Shown here piece by piece: positions 35,001-44,400 of a stretch of DNA of 64,000 nucleotides; position 1 is the first letter of the stretch, and the number at the start of each line of letters is the position of its first letter. Below the pieces are notes generated by a model. That model saw nothing but the letters and a program-made list of their open reading frames with translations. It was not told the DNA's origin and ran no database searches. The stretch is from the NCBI RefSeq assembly GCF_016722965.1, contig NZ_JAEQNB010000003.1:372001-436000 (forward strand), read 5' to 3'. The position numbers were made by a program, and so were the translations under genes. The DNA comes from Tumebacillus amylolyticus (GTDB lineage: Bacteria; Bacillota; Bacilli; Tumebacillales; Tumebacillaceae).

Positions 35001-37049
35001 GGAAACATCTTGCTTCACGACATTCCCAAACGAATCATACGTGTATGAAGTCTTTCTGAGAGATTGTGTCGTGGAAGTTGTGCTTCCGGTATCCGTTCCG
35101 TCAAAGACCTCCGTACTGTAGATCAACGGAGAGACAGTTCCAGAGGGTGAAGTGTGGTTGAAAGTGACAAGTTTAAAGCGTGACCCGGCCGTATTAGGAG
35201 TCCCAGAGAGGTAGGTCTTCGTTTCAGTTGGCCAGTGTTTTGTACTGTCAAACTTATTCAACGTGTTGGCACCTTCTGAGTCGATGCTAGTCAACACGTT
35301 CCCCCAGTTATCGTACGTACTGGTAACAGTGGAAGAAACGCTATTTGTGGGATTCGTATTGTCCGTAACCGTCTTTACAACACTGTCTGGTACCGGGAGT
35401 TTTCTCGAATCCGTGTATTTGTTCTCAGTGGTTGTCGTGTAATTCCCTTGCTTAACTGCCTGCGTCGTCAACTTATTGAAAGGGAGATTATATTTCGGCT
35501 CCGTGTCGACAGCAAAAGTTAAGTCCGTTTTATTGCCAAGATCGTCCGTGATTGTACGGGTATAAATCTTATCCGCTGTACGCACATGGTACATATCTCC
35601 ATCGTAGGTAAATTGGTAGTGATTGTATTTCGTCGTGGCATCATTCGGGACAGAAGTATAAACGTCTGTAACCTTATACGCATCATTGGTTCCTTGCGTC
35701 GAGACATGAGCGATTGCGGTTTCATACGTATACGACGTTCTAGCCATTGTCGGATAGTCAATATTAGACAACATGACGTACGGGTCTTCACTCATGATTG
35801 TAAGATCCGAACTCTTTGCGGTCCAAGCATGATTCAGCGAGTAGTAATACTTTGTAGAGCGTCCGGCCGGATCCACTACTTCTTTCAGCGTGTAATACGT
35901 GACCGTCTTTGTCGTCGTATCTGTCGACTTCGACAAAATGTCGTACGTGTTCTTGTCAAAGTTGTACTTCACCGTCTGCCTGCTCTGGCTGCTCGTGTTG
36001 CTGGTCGTCAACGTATACTGAAGGTCCGAGTAGGTGACATCAAGCGTGTTTCCTGCGGATGTCTTAACTTTCGTCAGCATGCTGGAAGTTGCACCACGCA
36101 AGGTTACCGAAGACCATGTGAAGTTGATCGTGTTCCCGATCATATCTTTCATCAGCAACAATTGACCCGAGCTATTGAAGAAATACTTGACATTGTCCCT
36201 GGTCGATTGATAGCAATACCCATACACATTTCCTATTTCTGTGTAATACCCGGGTTGGACTGTGATATCCGACCATGCATAGCCTTTTGGTTTGTATGTC
36301 GAAGAGTCGATGGCATAGCTTGCACCATTGCCCAGATGAAGTGTGGTGTACCCGTTTTGGTTTTCAATCGAGGGGACACTCCACATCCAGCCCGTCCCTA
36401 CTTTAAAAAGTTTATCCTCATAATTCTGGGTTCCTGCCACACTCGAATCAAAGTCCGGTTTGTACAACTGTGCTGAGTTGCTGTCATAAGAACGTGTCAG
36501 CACGAAGTTAAGACCGTTTCTTCCCGCCAATGTTATATCACCGTTGCTGAGGATTGAACTCCCTGTCGGAGGAGAAACAGTCCCCTTTCCATCCGAGACT
36601 ACATAAGGGGCTTGGTCAAACCTGGCCGTAATGTCTGGAGAAGTGGATGTAGTTCCAGTTGCATATGCGGTAGAAGCTCGTGTTTTGGCAGCTGCGAGGT
36701 CTTGCGAACTGACCACAGTGGAAGTGATCGATTGCGGTTGGGTCGTAGTAGCAACCGCCCCACTGGTGACAGTGGGGTGGCTCTCCTTGAGAATGTCAAG
36801 CAAAGGAGCGCTGTGCTTCTTGGAAATCTCTGCAGCCTTGCGAACATCTACGATCGAAAATCCTTGGTAGAGTGCTTCTTGGACGGCGTCAGCCGGGATC
36901 CCAAACTCCTTGCTCACCTGATCTTTCGGCGAGAGCGCCGTTTGCATGGCAATGTCTTGTGATTGAGCAGCACCTGCGACCGGGGAGTATACGGTCGACA
37001 CGATCAAAGCCGCGGTAACAACCGATGCCAGTTTCTTATTTCGTTTCAT
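32073..37049 (-). CDS. Secreted RHS/YD-repeat protein with C-terminal lipase-like domain (polymorphic toxin candidate)
   Basis: A 1658-residue exported protein. Signal peptide 1-28 (ends PVAGAAQS); an N-terminal region near residue 150-250 with RSYDSNSAQLYKPDFDSS, typical of RHS openers; then about 1000 residues of YD repeats (for example TYDSNGNLAKKVDRNGN); and the RHS core end DPAQGRFISEDS...NRYVYALNNPLVASDSSGHW around residue 1370-1420. The last ~240 residues (32073-32798) are unlike the repeats and resemble an alpha/beta hydrolase: IIIQLEGIN, nucleophile elbow IIAHSGGAE (Ser ~1544), a possible acid in NIMGIEPGSD and His in GVHTHYC (~1629-1631). This is the usual build of contact or secreted toxins. 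The subtilase gene ends 33 bases upstream; the putative immunity gene follows. DNA is AT-richer than its surroundings. Confidence 0.82.
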   Translation of the reverse strand: MKRNKKLASVVTAALIVSTVYSPVAGAAQSQDIAMQTALSPKDQVSKEFGIPADAVQEALYQGFSIVDVRKAAEISKKHSAPLLDILKESHPTVTSGAVATTTQPQSITSTVVSSQDLAAAKTRASTAYATGTTSTSPDITARFDQAPYVVSDGKGTVSPPTGSSILSNGDITLAGRNGLNFVLTRSYDSNSAQLYKPDFDSSVAGTQNYEDKLFKVGTGWMWSVPSIENQNGYTTLHLGNGASYAIDSSTYKPKGYAWSDITVQPGYYTEIGNVYGYCYQSTRDNVKYFFNSSGQLLLMKDMIGNTINFTWSSVTLRGATSSMLTKVKTSAGNTLDVTYSDLQYTLTTSNTSSQSRQTVKYNFDKNTYDILSKSTDTTTKTVTYYTLKEVVDPAGRSTKYYYSLNHAWTAKSSDLTIMSEDPYVMLSNIDYPTMARTSYTYETAIAHVSTQGTNDAYKVTDVYTSVPNDATTKYNHYQFTYDGDMYHVRTADKIYTRTITDDLGNKTDLTFAVDTEPKYNLPFNKLTTQAVKQGNYTTTTENKYTDSRKLPVPDSVVKTVTDNTNPTNSVSSTVTSTYDNWGNVLTSIDSEGANTLNKFDSTKHWPTETKTYLSGTPNTAGSRFKLVTFNHTSPSGTVSPLIYSTEVFDGTDTGSTTSTTQSLRKTSYTYDSFGNVVKQDVSNAGKINSTSYTYDSQSLFMATKNQLNSSGAITNTVKYNYDDLLGQPLTITDGKNNVTTFIYDALGRVTKTLLPNGSSTSLAYDDVNNTITKTETDEGTKSVLLVSSNKFDALGNKIQAVLDGKVQQKYYYDAYGRNTRVEDSLGNAVEYAYDAVGRKTLSTIGKTSDFEGYKTTTTYDDVARTELTVNPDGNTTKTTYDVMGRVASTMTGDQKLLEKDTYDFAGNVLTKTNPNSQVTNYTYDALNHLLSVQDANGGKTQYSYDMNGNVTSVTNPDTTKESSTYDESGKLLTFTDAVGKVEQYTYDSNGNLAKKVDRNGNTLLFTYDTMNLLTMKTATLPGASGVTDTISYEYDLLGHKTKMTDSTGPTSYKYQKDGSLTLVTLPDGKSFSYSYNDNGSRSKMTDPTGKDTYYTYNNLNQLTSVTLDSPTNQPEASYTYTPGGKPNTITQGNNMVTQYNYNTMGRVDTINQNNGAANVNAFSYGYDMIGNVTSTGQNGVAKTYSFDKVNRLSGTSDYNESYQYDNRGNRMTLASDRDLGANVQNRSYQYDVWGRLAKVLDGSGSVLVSYKYNGNDMLYERTELGKTTRYYYDNQNLVAEANVVSGTVVFTARYVRGAGLLTRIDVSTTSKSYYSTDLQGNVVDLRDSSGNLLNHYSYDAWGLPTQSTGDVKNPLQYSSEFWDNTAGLQFLRARWYDPAQGRFISEDSEHGALTNPQTLNRYVYALNNPLVASDSSGHWCESKDHLWAHYGGCVGEGSTYSSDAGHTDKDLRNGQPSQIIIQLEGINTGGVNTLDPLGAKFADQYKAAVFNFNVFEGDIGDGIAAVAKMKANIDSGKADYVATQIEYIHQQFPNVPLYIIAHSGGAEVAVVATDQLVSQGKHYVTGIATIGGANSSNAKNTNTYNIMGIEPGSDGEAGYKDPVPHLFQLGITNEIITLQNGEGFLGVHTHYCDPENINIVYSAMLRGLGLTSPDDMW

Positions 37050-37082
37050 TCGTTCACCCTCTTAATCTAATTAGAATCTTGG

Positions 37083-40000
37083 TTAGAGTTGAGTTTTTAC
37101 CTGCTTCAACAGCGAACCGTTGAGGTCGTAGGTATAGTCAATCCGATAATGGTTCAAACCGCGTAGGACTTCATACTTCATCAAACGATTTGCATAATCA
37201 TAGCTGTAAGTCATGGTAGACTCTGTGATTTCAAATTGATATGGATCAAGCGTTCGCGCTCCATTCACATCCTTGATTTGAATGTAGTAGATGGAGCCAG
37301 CGGTTACAGGAACTTCGATTTCATGCTGGATGCCTATACCCGCGTTCCCAACGGAAACAACTCTTCCCGCCTGGTCGTAGATTTGAACCGACAACTGGTT
37401 GTATTTAGGAGTAAACACAGACAGATGGTAACGGGACGTTTTCGTTGCCGTGAACTTGAAGGTATCCACATCGGAAGCTGAACCCAAGATCGTACTATAC
37501 GGGATCGTCTCTTGAATGGCGTACGCAGTCGAAATTGAAGAGTTCGGTTCATAGCTTTCTATTAAGTCTTTAACGGTCAAGGTATATCTGACATTGATCG
37601 AGGTGTCGCTGAAGACACGAACGAACAGTTTGCTTTGGCTCGGATCTTTGGTGGTAAAAGTCCGTTTATAAGTGCTTGATAGGGTTTGCACCGGGCTATA
37701 GACCGTCCCATCTGCTTTTAGTACCTCCATTTGGATGTCAGATCCATCAGGAATGTCCAAAGTAATGGCTTGGTCATTCGTGGAGGAGATGGGGAACGAG
37801 TAGTAGTCTTCGTCTCCCGGGTACGAAAGGTAGGAAACTTCTTGTGTTCCCGGAGTTACGGTCTTCGCATTGGACGTTGTATTATCCGGTTCATGGACAT
37901 CCGGGATCAAACTACTGAATTGGAGCAAGTAGGAACCTGTAGTAGGAGATGCACCCGTCGATTTTGTAATGACAAAGTAGAGTTTCTTGGATGCAGTAAC
38001 TTGCATGTACCTGTCATTTCCAATTGTCTTCAGGATCGGGGTATCCTCTACCACGTTGGTGGTCGTGTTCCTTGAGTAGGACTTCAGATCGAACCCTGCC
38101 GATAGCGTTACTTTTACTACTCCTGATGCTGTAGGGGTTGCTTGGAAATAATCAACATCTCCCGTGTAAGAGATCATAGAGCTGTAGACGCTATTATTCG
38201 CATACGCAGTGTAGGCTGTAGCTTCCGTATCATTAGGCTCATAGGTGTCGGTTGTATTGTCCACAGTCAGTCTGTAATAGTCACTGCTCGAGCTTTTACC
38301 CGAGTTGGACACAACTTTCACCCAATACGTTTTCGGCGTTCCTTTGGCGATATAGAAGTGTCTCACCCCTGTAGAGCCCGCCGGGGATTTATAGACGAGT
38401 GTAGATGCATTGCTGTTGTTGTAGACTTCAATTCCGTAGTCCAGGCTGTCCAAACTATCCAAGGTTACGAGTATGTTGGAAGTGGAACTGGAGGTAAATG
38501 AATACCAGTCAATATCACCATCGTAGGAAAGCAGAGAAGTTTCAGGACTTCCCAACGAAATCGTCTTGGACACCCCGTAGTTGTTGTCGGGTTCGTGCGA
38601 GTCGGGAATGACGTTTCCGACGGTAAGTGCGTAGTCTCCAATCGCGTGGGTCGTCGAGTTCACTTTGAGGTAGTAGACCGTGTTACTAATAACCGGCACT
38701 TTGATATCAAGACCTGTAGACTTCGGATTGTTCGGGTCGTTGGTCAACAGTTTGACCTGTCCGTTGGCATCTTTGGTATACACGGACAAGCTGTCAGCGC
38801 TTCCAGACAACTGAAGCGATTGCAGGCCGGTCGAGGTAGGCACGAATGTATACGTATCTACGTCCGTTGAATACGACAGGGCGGAATTGGTCGTTGCATT
38901 GTTGCCAATGCGAACCGCAGTGGTGTCGCTGTCGTTCGGTTCGTAGTTCTCGTTTGCGTTACTAAGTGACAACGTGTATAGAGAAGTACCGTATGAGTAA
39001 GTTGGTGAGAAGATGTTGACGTAATAGGTCTGACTGTTCGGGTCTTTAGGAAAATACAGATATTTCTCGCCATCTGCTCCTACTTGGATGGGCAAGTACG
39101 TGCAAGTGCCGCCGGAACATTTATATACGTGCATATCGTAGTCCGTATTCGCCGGAGCCTTGAACAGTAGAGATTGCCCACCGGTTGAACTGGCTTTCAA
39201 TGTATAGGAGTCACTGTCCCCCGGATATCCAAGGTAGGAAGTTTCCGGAGACCCTACTTTCAGCGGATAGGCTTGCAGCATAGTATCATCCGGTTCATGG
39301 ACATCTGGAATGACGTCGCTGATCTGAATTGTATACGTATCACTTAATTGCGAGACATGCATATAGTACTTCGTGTTTGCTTGTACTTGCGCGAAGATTA
39401 ACGGCTGCCGATCTTCAGGCAATTCGCCAATGCCATTGTCAGCTACCGATATTTTCACTCCGTTTGTTACGGAATAGATTTCGACAGAAGGGCCCGGCAA
39501 AGGCAGGTCGAAGGTAATGAACCCACTTTGAGTCGGCGTGAAAGTGTAGTAGTCTTCATCTGGCAACCCAGTCGTGGAGACCGCTTGGCCTGTGATAGTC
39601 GAATGGGGTGTGATCGTGGCTGCAGCCGATTCCGTGTCATTGGGCTCGTAAGCTTCGGACGCATTTACACCAAGCGAGTAATACCAATCTACATCCCAAG
39701 GCGTGTATGTTCCGCGTAAGGTTAGATAATATTTGGAATTTGGCAGAAGATTGACGCTACCTCCATTATAGGATTCGTCGGTGAACACGATTTGATTGTT
39801 CACATCGTGAATCTCATAATGGAAATAGGCGTCAGGATTGTTTCCAAAAAAACCAACCGTAATGCGCGTGTTCACGTCGTCTGTGGTGAAGGAAAAATAC
39901 TGATCCTCCCACCAAATCGGGTTTAGATTCCCTTGGATATCCTGACCGTTCGTAAGGGGAATCGCAGTGGATGGGCTATTGTTAACGGCGGAGGAAACAG

Positions 40001-41207
40001 TCACAGTCGGGTCTATTTTATGACCCAACGGATCGGTGCCGGGATCCTTCGGATTCGGATGCTGATCGTTCCCCGTATCTTGTGGTACAGACTGCGTCAA
40101 CACAGCTTCGGCGTTCACCAAGCCTTTGCCGAATTGAGTTACTTCGCCCAGCGGCGTGGCTGTGTCCTCCAATTGGCGGCGAACTTGTTTCGCAGTGAGC
40201 GTAGGAGTTTTTGACTTGAGCAGTGCAGCGACCCCTGCAACTTGCGGTGTGGCCATCGAGGTGCCGCTTTTGGTTTGGTAGGCATCACCCAGCCACAAAC
40301 TTTGAACATTTACCCCAGGTGCTACGAGGTCGAGTTCTTGACCTGTGTTGGAAAAAGCAGCATGTTGGTTGTTCTCATCGACTGCGCCGACCGCCAACAC
40401 TTCGTCATACTTGGCCGGATACGAAACGGTGGCTCTCCCATCGTTACCAGCCGCTGCGACGAGCACGATGTTCTGATCTGCCGCTTCCTGTATGGCTTGA
40501 TGCAAGGCTTTCGAATCCTCCGACCCCGATAGGCTCATGGAGATCACATCCATGTGATTGTCGATCGCCCATTCGATACCTTGAATCAATTGACTGTACG
40601 TTCCTTCTCCCTGCGCGTTCATGACTTTGACCGCATACAAATCTGCTTTCGGCGCGACACCGATCAGCCCTTGATCATTTTGCAAAGCGGCAAGGATGCC
40701 CGAAACGTGTGTTCCGTGACCGTTCAAATCCTGAACGGTGTCTTCCTCAGGTACGAAGCTCGTCCCTCCAGCCACTTTCAAGTCTTTCGAAGTGGAGTCA
40801 ACGCCAGTATCGAGGACCGCTACTTTTACCCCTTCCCCATACACGTTCAATTTCTGGGCCTGAGGTATGTGGATTTGTTCCAGACTCGGGGTCATGGTGT
40901 CAGCGTCTGTGTGAATCGCTTGGTCCGGCTCGACGAGGACAACGTTAGCGTCAGACCGAAGTGCCGCGACATCCTCACTGTTTAGATCTTGTACGGAGAC
41001 AAAGGAATTGTGCGTAAAGCTCTTGCCAATTTTCTTATGACGGTCTTCCAATCCCTGCTTGCCTTTTTTCACATCCTTGAATTGCACCAGATAGTTTCCA
41101 CCTTGGATGCTCTTATCCGGCTCTTTCGCATGTGACACGGTGGCTGTTGCGGGCGAAAGTAAACCAAACACGAGCGCCCCAACAACGACACAGCTTGTCT
41201 TTTTCAA
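37083..41207 (-). CDS. Secreted subtilisin-like protease with eight pre-peptidase C-terminal (PPC) modules and a YD-repeat tail
   Basis: A 1374-residue protein starting at TTG 41207 (AGGAGG seven bases before it). Signal peptide 1-27; inhibitor I9-like prodomain ~37-100; S8 catalytic domain ~110-375 with Asp133 (AVLDTGVD), His164 (NGHGTHVSG) and Ser317 (SGTSMATPQVAG). From ~400 to ~1325 run eight PPC-like beta modules of about 115 residues, opened alternately by YEPND and HEPDN motifs. The last ~40 residues (YSYDYANRLMKYEV...YTYDLNGSLLKQV) are two RHS-type YD repeats, and the RHS gene follows 33 bases on. It may process or anchor the RHS protein; that is inference. Confidence 0.85.
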   Translation of the reverse strand: MKKTSCVVVGALVFGLLSPATATVSHAKEPDKSIQGGNYLVQFKDVKKGKQGLEDRHKKIGKSFTHNSFVSVQDLNSEDVAALRSDANVVLVEPDQAIHTDADTMTPSLEQIHIPQAQKLNVYGEGVKVAVLDTGVDSTSKDLKVAGGTSFVPEEDTVQDLNGHGTHVSGILAALQNDQGLIGVAPKADLYAVKVMNAQGEGTYSQLIQGIEWAIDNHMDVISMSLSGSEDSKALHQAIQEAADQNIVLVAAAGNDGRATVSYPAKYDEVLAVGAVDENNQHAAFSNTGQELDLVAPGVNVQSLWLGDAYQTKSGTSMATPQVAGVAALLKSKTPTLTAKQVRRQLEDTATPLGEVTQFGKGLVNAEAVLTQSVPQDTGNDQHPNPKDPGTDPLGHKIDPTVTVSSAVNNSPSTAIPLTNGQDIQGNLNPIWWEDQYFSFTTDDVNTRITVGFFGNNPDAYFHYEIHDVNNQIVFTDESYNGGSVNLLPNSKYYLTLRGTYTPWDVDWYYSLGVNASEAYEPNDTESAAATITPHSTITGQAVSTTGLPDEDYYTFTPTQSGFITFDLPLPGPSVEIYSVTNGVKISVADNGIGELPEDRQPLIFAQVQANTKYYMHVSQLSDTYTIQISDVIPDVHEPDDTMLQAYPLKVGSPETSYLGYPGDSDSYTLKASSTGGQSLLFKAPANTDYDMHVYKCSGGTCTYLPIQVGADGEKYLYFPKDPNSQTYYVNIFSPTYSYGTSLYTLSLSNANENYEPNDSDTTAVRIGNNATTNSALSYSTDVDTYTFVPTSTGLQSLQLSGSADSLSVYTKDANGQVKLLTNDPNNPKSTGLDIKVPVISNTVYYLKVNSTTHAIGDYALTVGNVIPDSHEPDNNYGVSKTISLGSPETSLLSYDGDIDWYSFTSSSTSNILVTLDSLDSLDYGIEVYNNSNASTLVYKSPAGSTGVRHFYIAKGTPKTYWVKVVSNSGKSSSSDYYRLTVDNTTDTYEPNDTEATAYTAYANNSVYSSMISYTGDVDYFQATPTASGVVKVTLSAGFDLKSYSRNTTTNVVEDTPILKTIGNDRYMQVTASKKLYFVITKSTGASPTTGSYLLQFSSLIPDVHEPDNTTSNAKTVTPGTQEVSYLSYPGDEDYYSFPISSTNDQAITLDIPDGSDIQMEVLKADGTVYSPVQTLSSTYKRTFTTKDPSQSKLFVRVFSDTSINVRYTLTVKDLIESYEPNSSISTAYAIQETIPYSTILGSASDVDTFKFTATKTSRYHLSVFTPKYNQLSVQIYDQAGRVVSVGNAGIGIQHEIEVPVTAGSIYYIQIKDVNGARTLDPYQFEITESTMTYSYDYANRLMKYEVLRGLNHYRIDYTYDLNGSLLKQVKTQL

Positions 41208-41248
41208 AAGTTTCCCTCCTAACGTAAAAATACCCTATTTCAAGTCTA

Positions 41249-41277
41249 ATCTTAATCGCACTTACCACAAATGTAAA
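41249..41277 (-). promoter_or_regulatory. Predicted promoter of the subtilase-RHS unit
   Basis: TTTACA (41277-41272) and TAAGAT (41254-41249) on the minus strand with a 17-base spacer, about 42 bases upstream of the subtilase start. Confidence 0.5.
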
Positions 41278-41346
41278 GTGCACAAAATAACATTTATCCA
41301 ATGATACTAACTACTCGATATGAAAATATTTCAACCCTATAAATTC

Positions 41347-41385
41347 AAAAAGCTGACTCCCCTTGTGAAGGGGAGTCAGCTTTTT
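41347..41385 (-). terminator. Terminator of the SLH nuclease gene
   Basis: AAAAAGCTGACTCCCC/GGGGAGTCAGCTTTTT hairpin, 17 bases after the stop at 41402; T-runs on both strands. Confidence 0.9.
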
Positions 41386-41401
41386 AGTTTACTAGCAGTT
41401 C

Positions 41402-44400
41402 CTACGGCTTCGTGGAAGTCGAGTTATGCGGATTCGGAGTACTTGCGGTGAAATCGTTCTTGTTGTTGTCTGTGTCTTGGAAGAAGCCTGCCACAAATTT
41501 ACGAATGGCAGCCGTGATGTTGCTCAGTGTGGAAACCGATGCATTGCTGTTGCCCGATACTGCAGTATTCCCTTCCGCGTCGTTCGTCGTGCCGTAGCCG
41601 ACAAAGTCAATAACAGTAGGAGCCGTGTGGATCGAGATCCCAGTTTGGTTGGAAACCAAAGCCACTTTGCCACTTGTCGCTGCCAAGGTCAAGGTATCCA
41701 GAGGTGGAGTCGGCGGGTTCAACGGGGTCGTGTCCAAGTCTGCCGCGATCGGCAGGTCGGAACCCGTGTTGGCCTGAGAGCCGGCAAGCTTTACGAGATA
41801 GTATCCACCAGCAGGAACGACGCCACCATTCAACTTCAACACGTTAAACGCGCTTGTGCCTGTGCCAGATCCATACTGTAACGAGTAACCAGCCAGCGAC
41901 AGATCTTCGTTCGAAGGGTTAAACAGTTCGATGAAGTCGTATTTGTAGCTCGGGGTACCGGAAGTAGCCCCACCACCGCCATAGACTTGCGAGATCATCA
42001 AATGATTATCTACAGCTGTCAAAACCGTTGCGCTGGTCGAGTTCAAAGACACACCGTTTGCATTCAGGCTAACGAAGTAGTAGTACGTCGTACCTGCTGT
42101 CGCGTTGGTATCTTCGTACCTGCCCACGCCCGCATTGACCGTACCGATTTTGGTCGCCAAACCTGCGTCATTCGTTGTAGCGCGCAAGATGTCGTAGGTA
42201 GCACCCTGTGCATCCGGCGAGTCCGTCCAAGTCACGATGTTTTTCACACCGCCGACAAGTGCTTTCGAGGTATCAGAAGATGCTGCAGCGACATTACTCG
42301 GTGCAATGTACTCCGGAGCTGTCGTGGAATCATCCGAGGTGGTAACTTGCACACCGGTCGACGGCGTGTCTCCCGAGTCATTTCGAGCGACTACAAAGTA
42401 GGTGTATGCAGTACCCGGTTCAGCCGTTGCGTCGGTGTAGAGTTGTGCACCGGACTGAACAAGCCCAACGCTTGTTGCATCCTCAAAGTTAGCGGTTGTG
42501 CTACGGTAGATTGCGTATGCTACACCGTATTTGGAGTCGTTCCAACGGATGGTGTTCACGACGCCGCCGACTGCCGAAATTGCGTTATCCGCCGTGGTAA
42601 CAGTGACGTTCGTGACCGCCACCGGAAGCGGGATCGCATCGGTGTTGACGGTGTAGACTTTCGTGGTGGTACCATCTGCCGCGGTAACCACGATCTTGTT
42701 CCCCGTTGCCAGCGTGCCCGAGGTGATTTCGGTGATGCCGTCAGCTTGGTAGTACTTCACAGATGCGGTTGCCAGCGGTTTTACAACTGCATTGACAGTT
42801 TCAAGGCTGACCCCGTACGGGAAGCCGCTGACAGTGCCGCTCGTGGTGTCTACTTGGTAGACATCGGAGAACAGCGTGGTGTCGTTCGTCTCGTAGTCGA
42901 ACTTCGTGAAGCCCGCCGTCGTTGCGTCCGCAACATTCCAGAAGTACACGCGGTTTTCAGCCGGGATGGTGAACCAGAGGTTCGGATCTACGTATTTCTT
43001 CGTGTAGTAATCGCCAACCGGCTTGGAGAGAGGAGTGTTGTTATCCAGACGAGCGCGGAAGACGAACGGTTGCTCCAACAGCGGATCAGCCGGGTTCCAG
43101 ATGCCCAATTTCTCTTGCTTCGCCAGTTTCAGTGCGTCGGCGTAGGTTTCGAAACCGTCGAGGTTCGGGTAAATCTGATAGGTGGCCGCCATGCCGTCAC
43201 GAACTTGACGGAGGTTCATGTCTTCACCGTTTTTGTAGACGTGTGCGAGCAGTCGGCCGTACTTGTCCTTCGGTTCCGATCCGAAGTGGAGTTCAACCGG
43301 GGTGTTCGGCGGCAAGAGTTGATCCAGTGCGTTGTGCGCTGCATCACCGTGCGGGCCCTGGGACATGTTGTTGTACACGGTCTCCGGGGTGTCAATGGAC
43401 AGGAAGCGGACGTTGGTCGCGCCATAGACAGCCGTTGCCAATTTCACTGTGTCTCCGTCGACACCACGCAGAACGGTCGCCTGCTTGATGACACCGTTGG
43501 TGCTCGGCGCCGGAGCTTGGGTTGCTTGCTCAACGACGTCGCCTGCTTTGCGCGGCATCAATTGGTAGTCAGCGTTGTACTGGTTCAAGATCCCGGTCAG
43601 ATCATACCATTTGCCCACTTGCAGAGAGTTGATCGCGCCGGTGTTGGCGTAGACGCGGACGATCAGCGAATTGAAATCAGCATCCACCAGCGTCAGGTTG
43701 TAACCGCCCGCGGTGTCCGGGGTATCCGTTTTGTCTGCGAGGTAGCCCGACACTTTGATCAACTTGCTCTCCGACAGTTCAGCGGTTGCCGGCGTCGTGA
43801 GATCAGCGATCGTCTTCACTTCCGGTGTCGGCAGGGTGCGACCCTTGCCGATCAAGGTGATGCCGTTTGCGTCCGGAGTAAACTCTGTCAAATTCGCATA
43901 CGAAGTGATGGTGCCCGTCATGAGCAACTCGTCACCTTCTTGGAAATCGAAGCCGACCGGAGCCGTGCTCTTGTACAGGTTGATTCCGCCCGAACTGTCT
44001 TGGATATACGTGGAAAGCTTGGCACTCGAATTGAAGGACGAGTTGTTGGCGGTCACGATCCCTTGGATGGTGACTTTTTGCGTTTTGTCCGTCACTTGGC
44101 GGGCATTGGCAATCGCCATCGTCTGGATCGCCGGGTCTTGGAAGTTGATGGCAAACGCGCTCGAAATGACGTTCGCTTGTGCTCCAATGACTTTCGCTTG
44201 CGGGATCGTCGCGGTCACGTAAGCGTTGTTGGCCGACGAATGGTTCGTTGCTTTGCCGGACAGGTTGATCGTCAGTTGGGTATCGCTGTCACGGGTGACG
44301 CTGTAGTCCAAACCTGCGGGCAGATTGTTCAGGGTGACATCAGACTTGGTGATGTTCGCATCGAACGTGCCGTTTGCGAGCGTCAGAACTTCCGTACCCG

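Noticed and set aside
32800-36600. Repeats in the RHS gene as DNA repeats or an integration hot spot
   Set aside because: They are degenerate YD-repeat codons, normal for RHS proteins, and not exact DNA repeats.
37300-40100. Regular repeats in the subtilase gene as a possible CRISPR or satellite
   Set aside because: Spacing is ~345 bases and the similarity is at protein level (PPC modules), with no identical DNA units.
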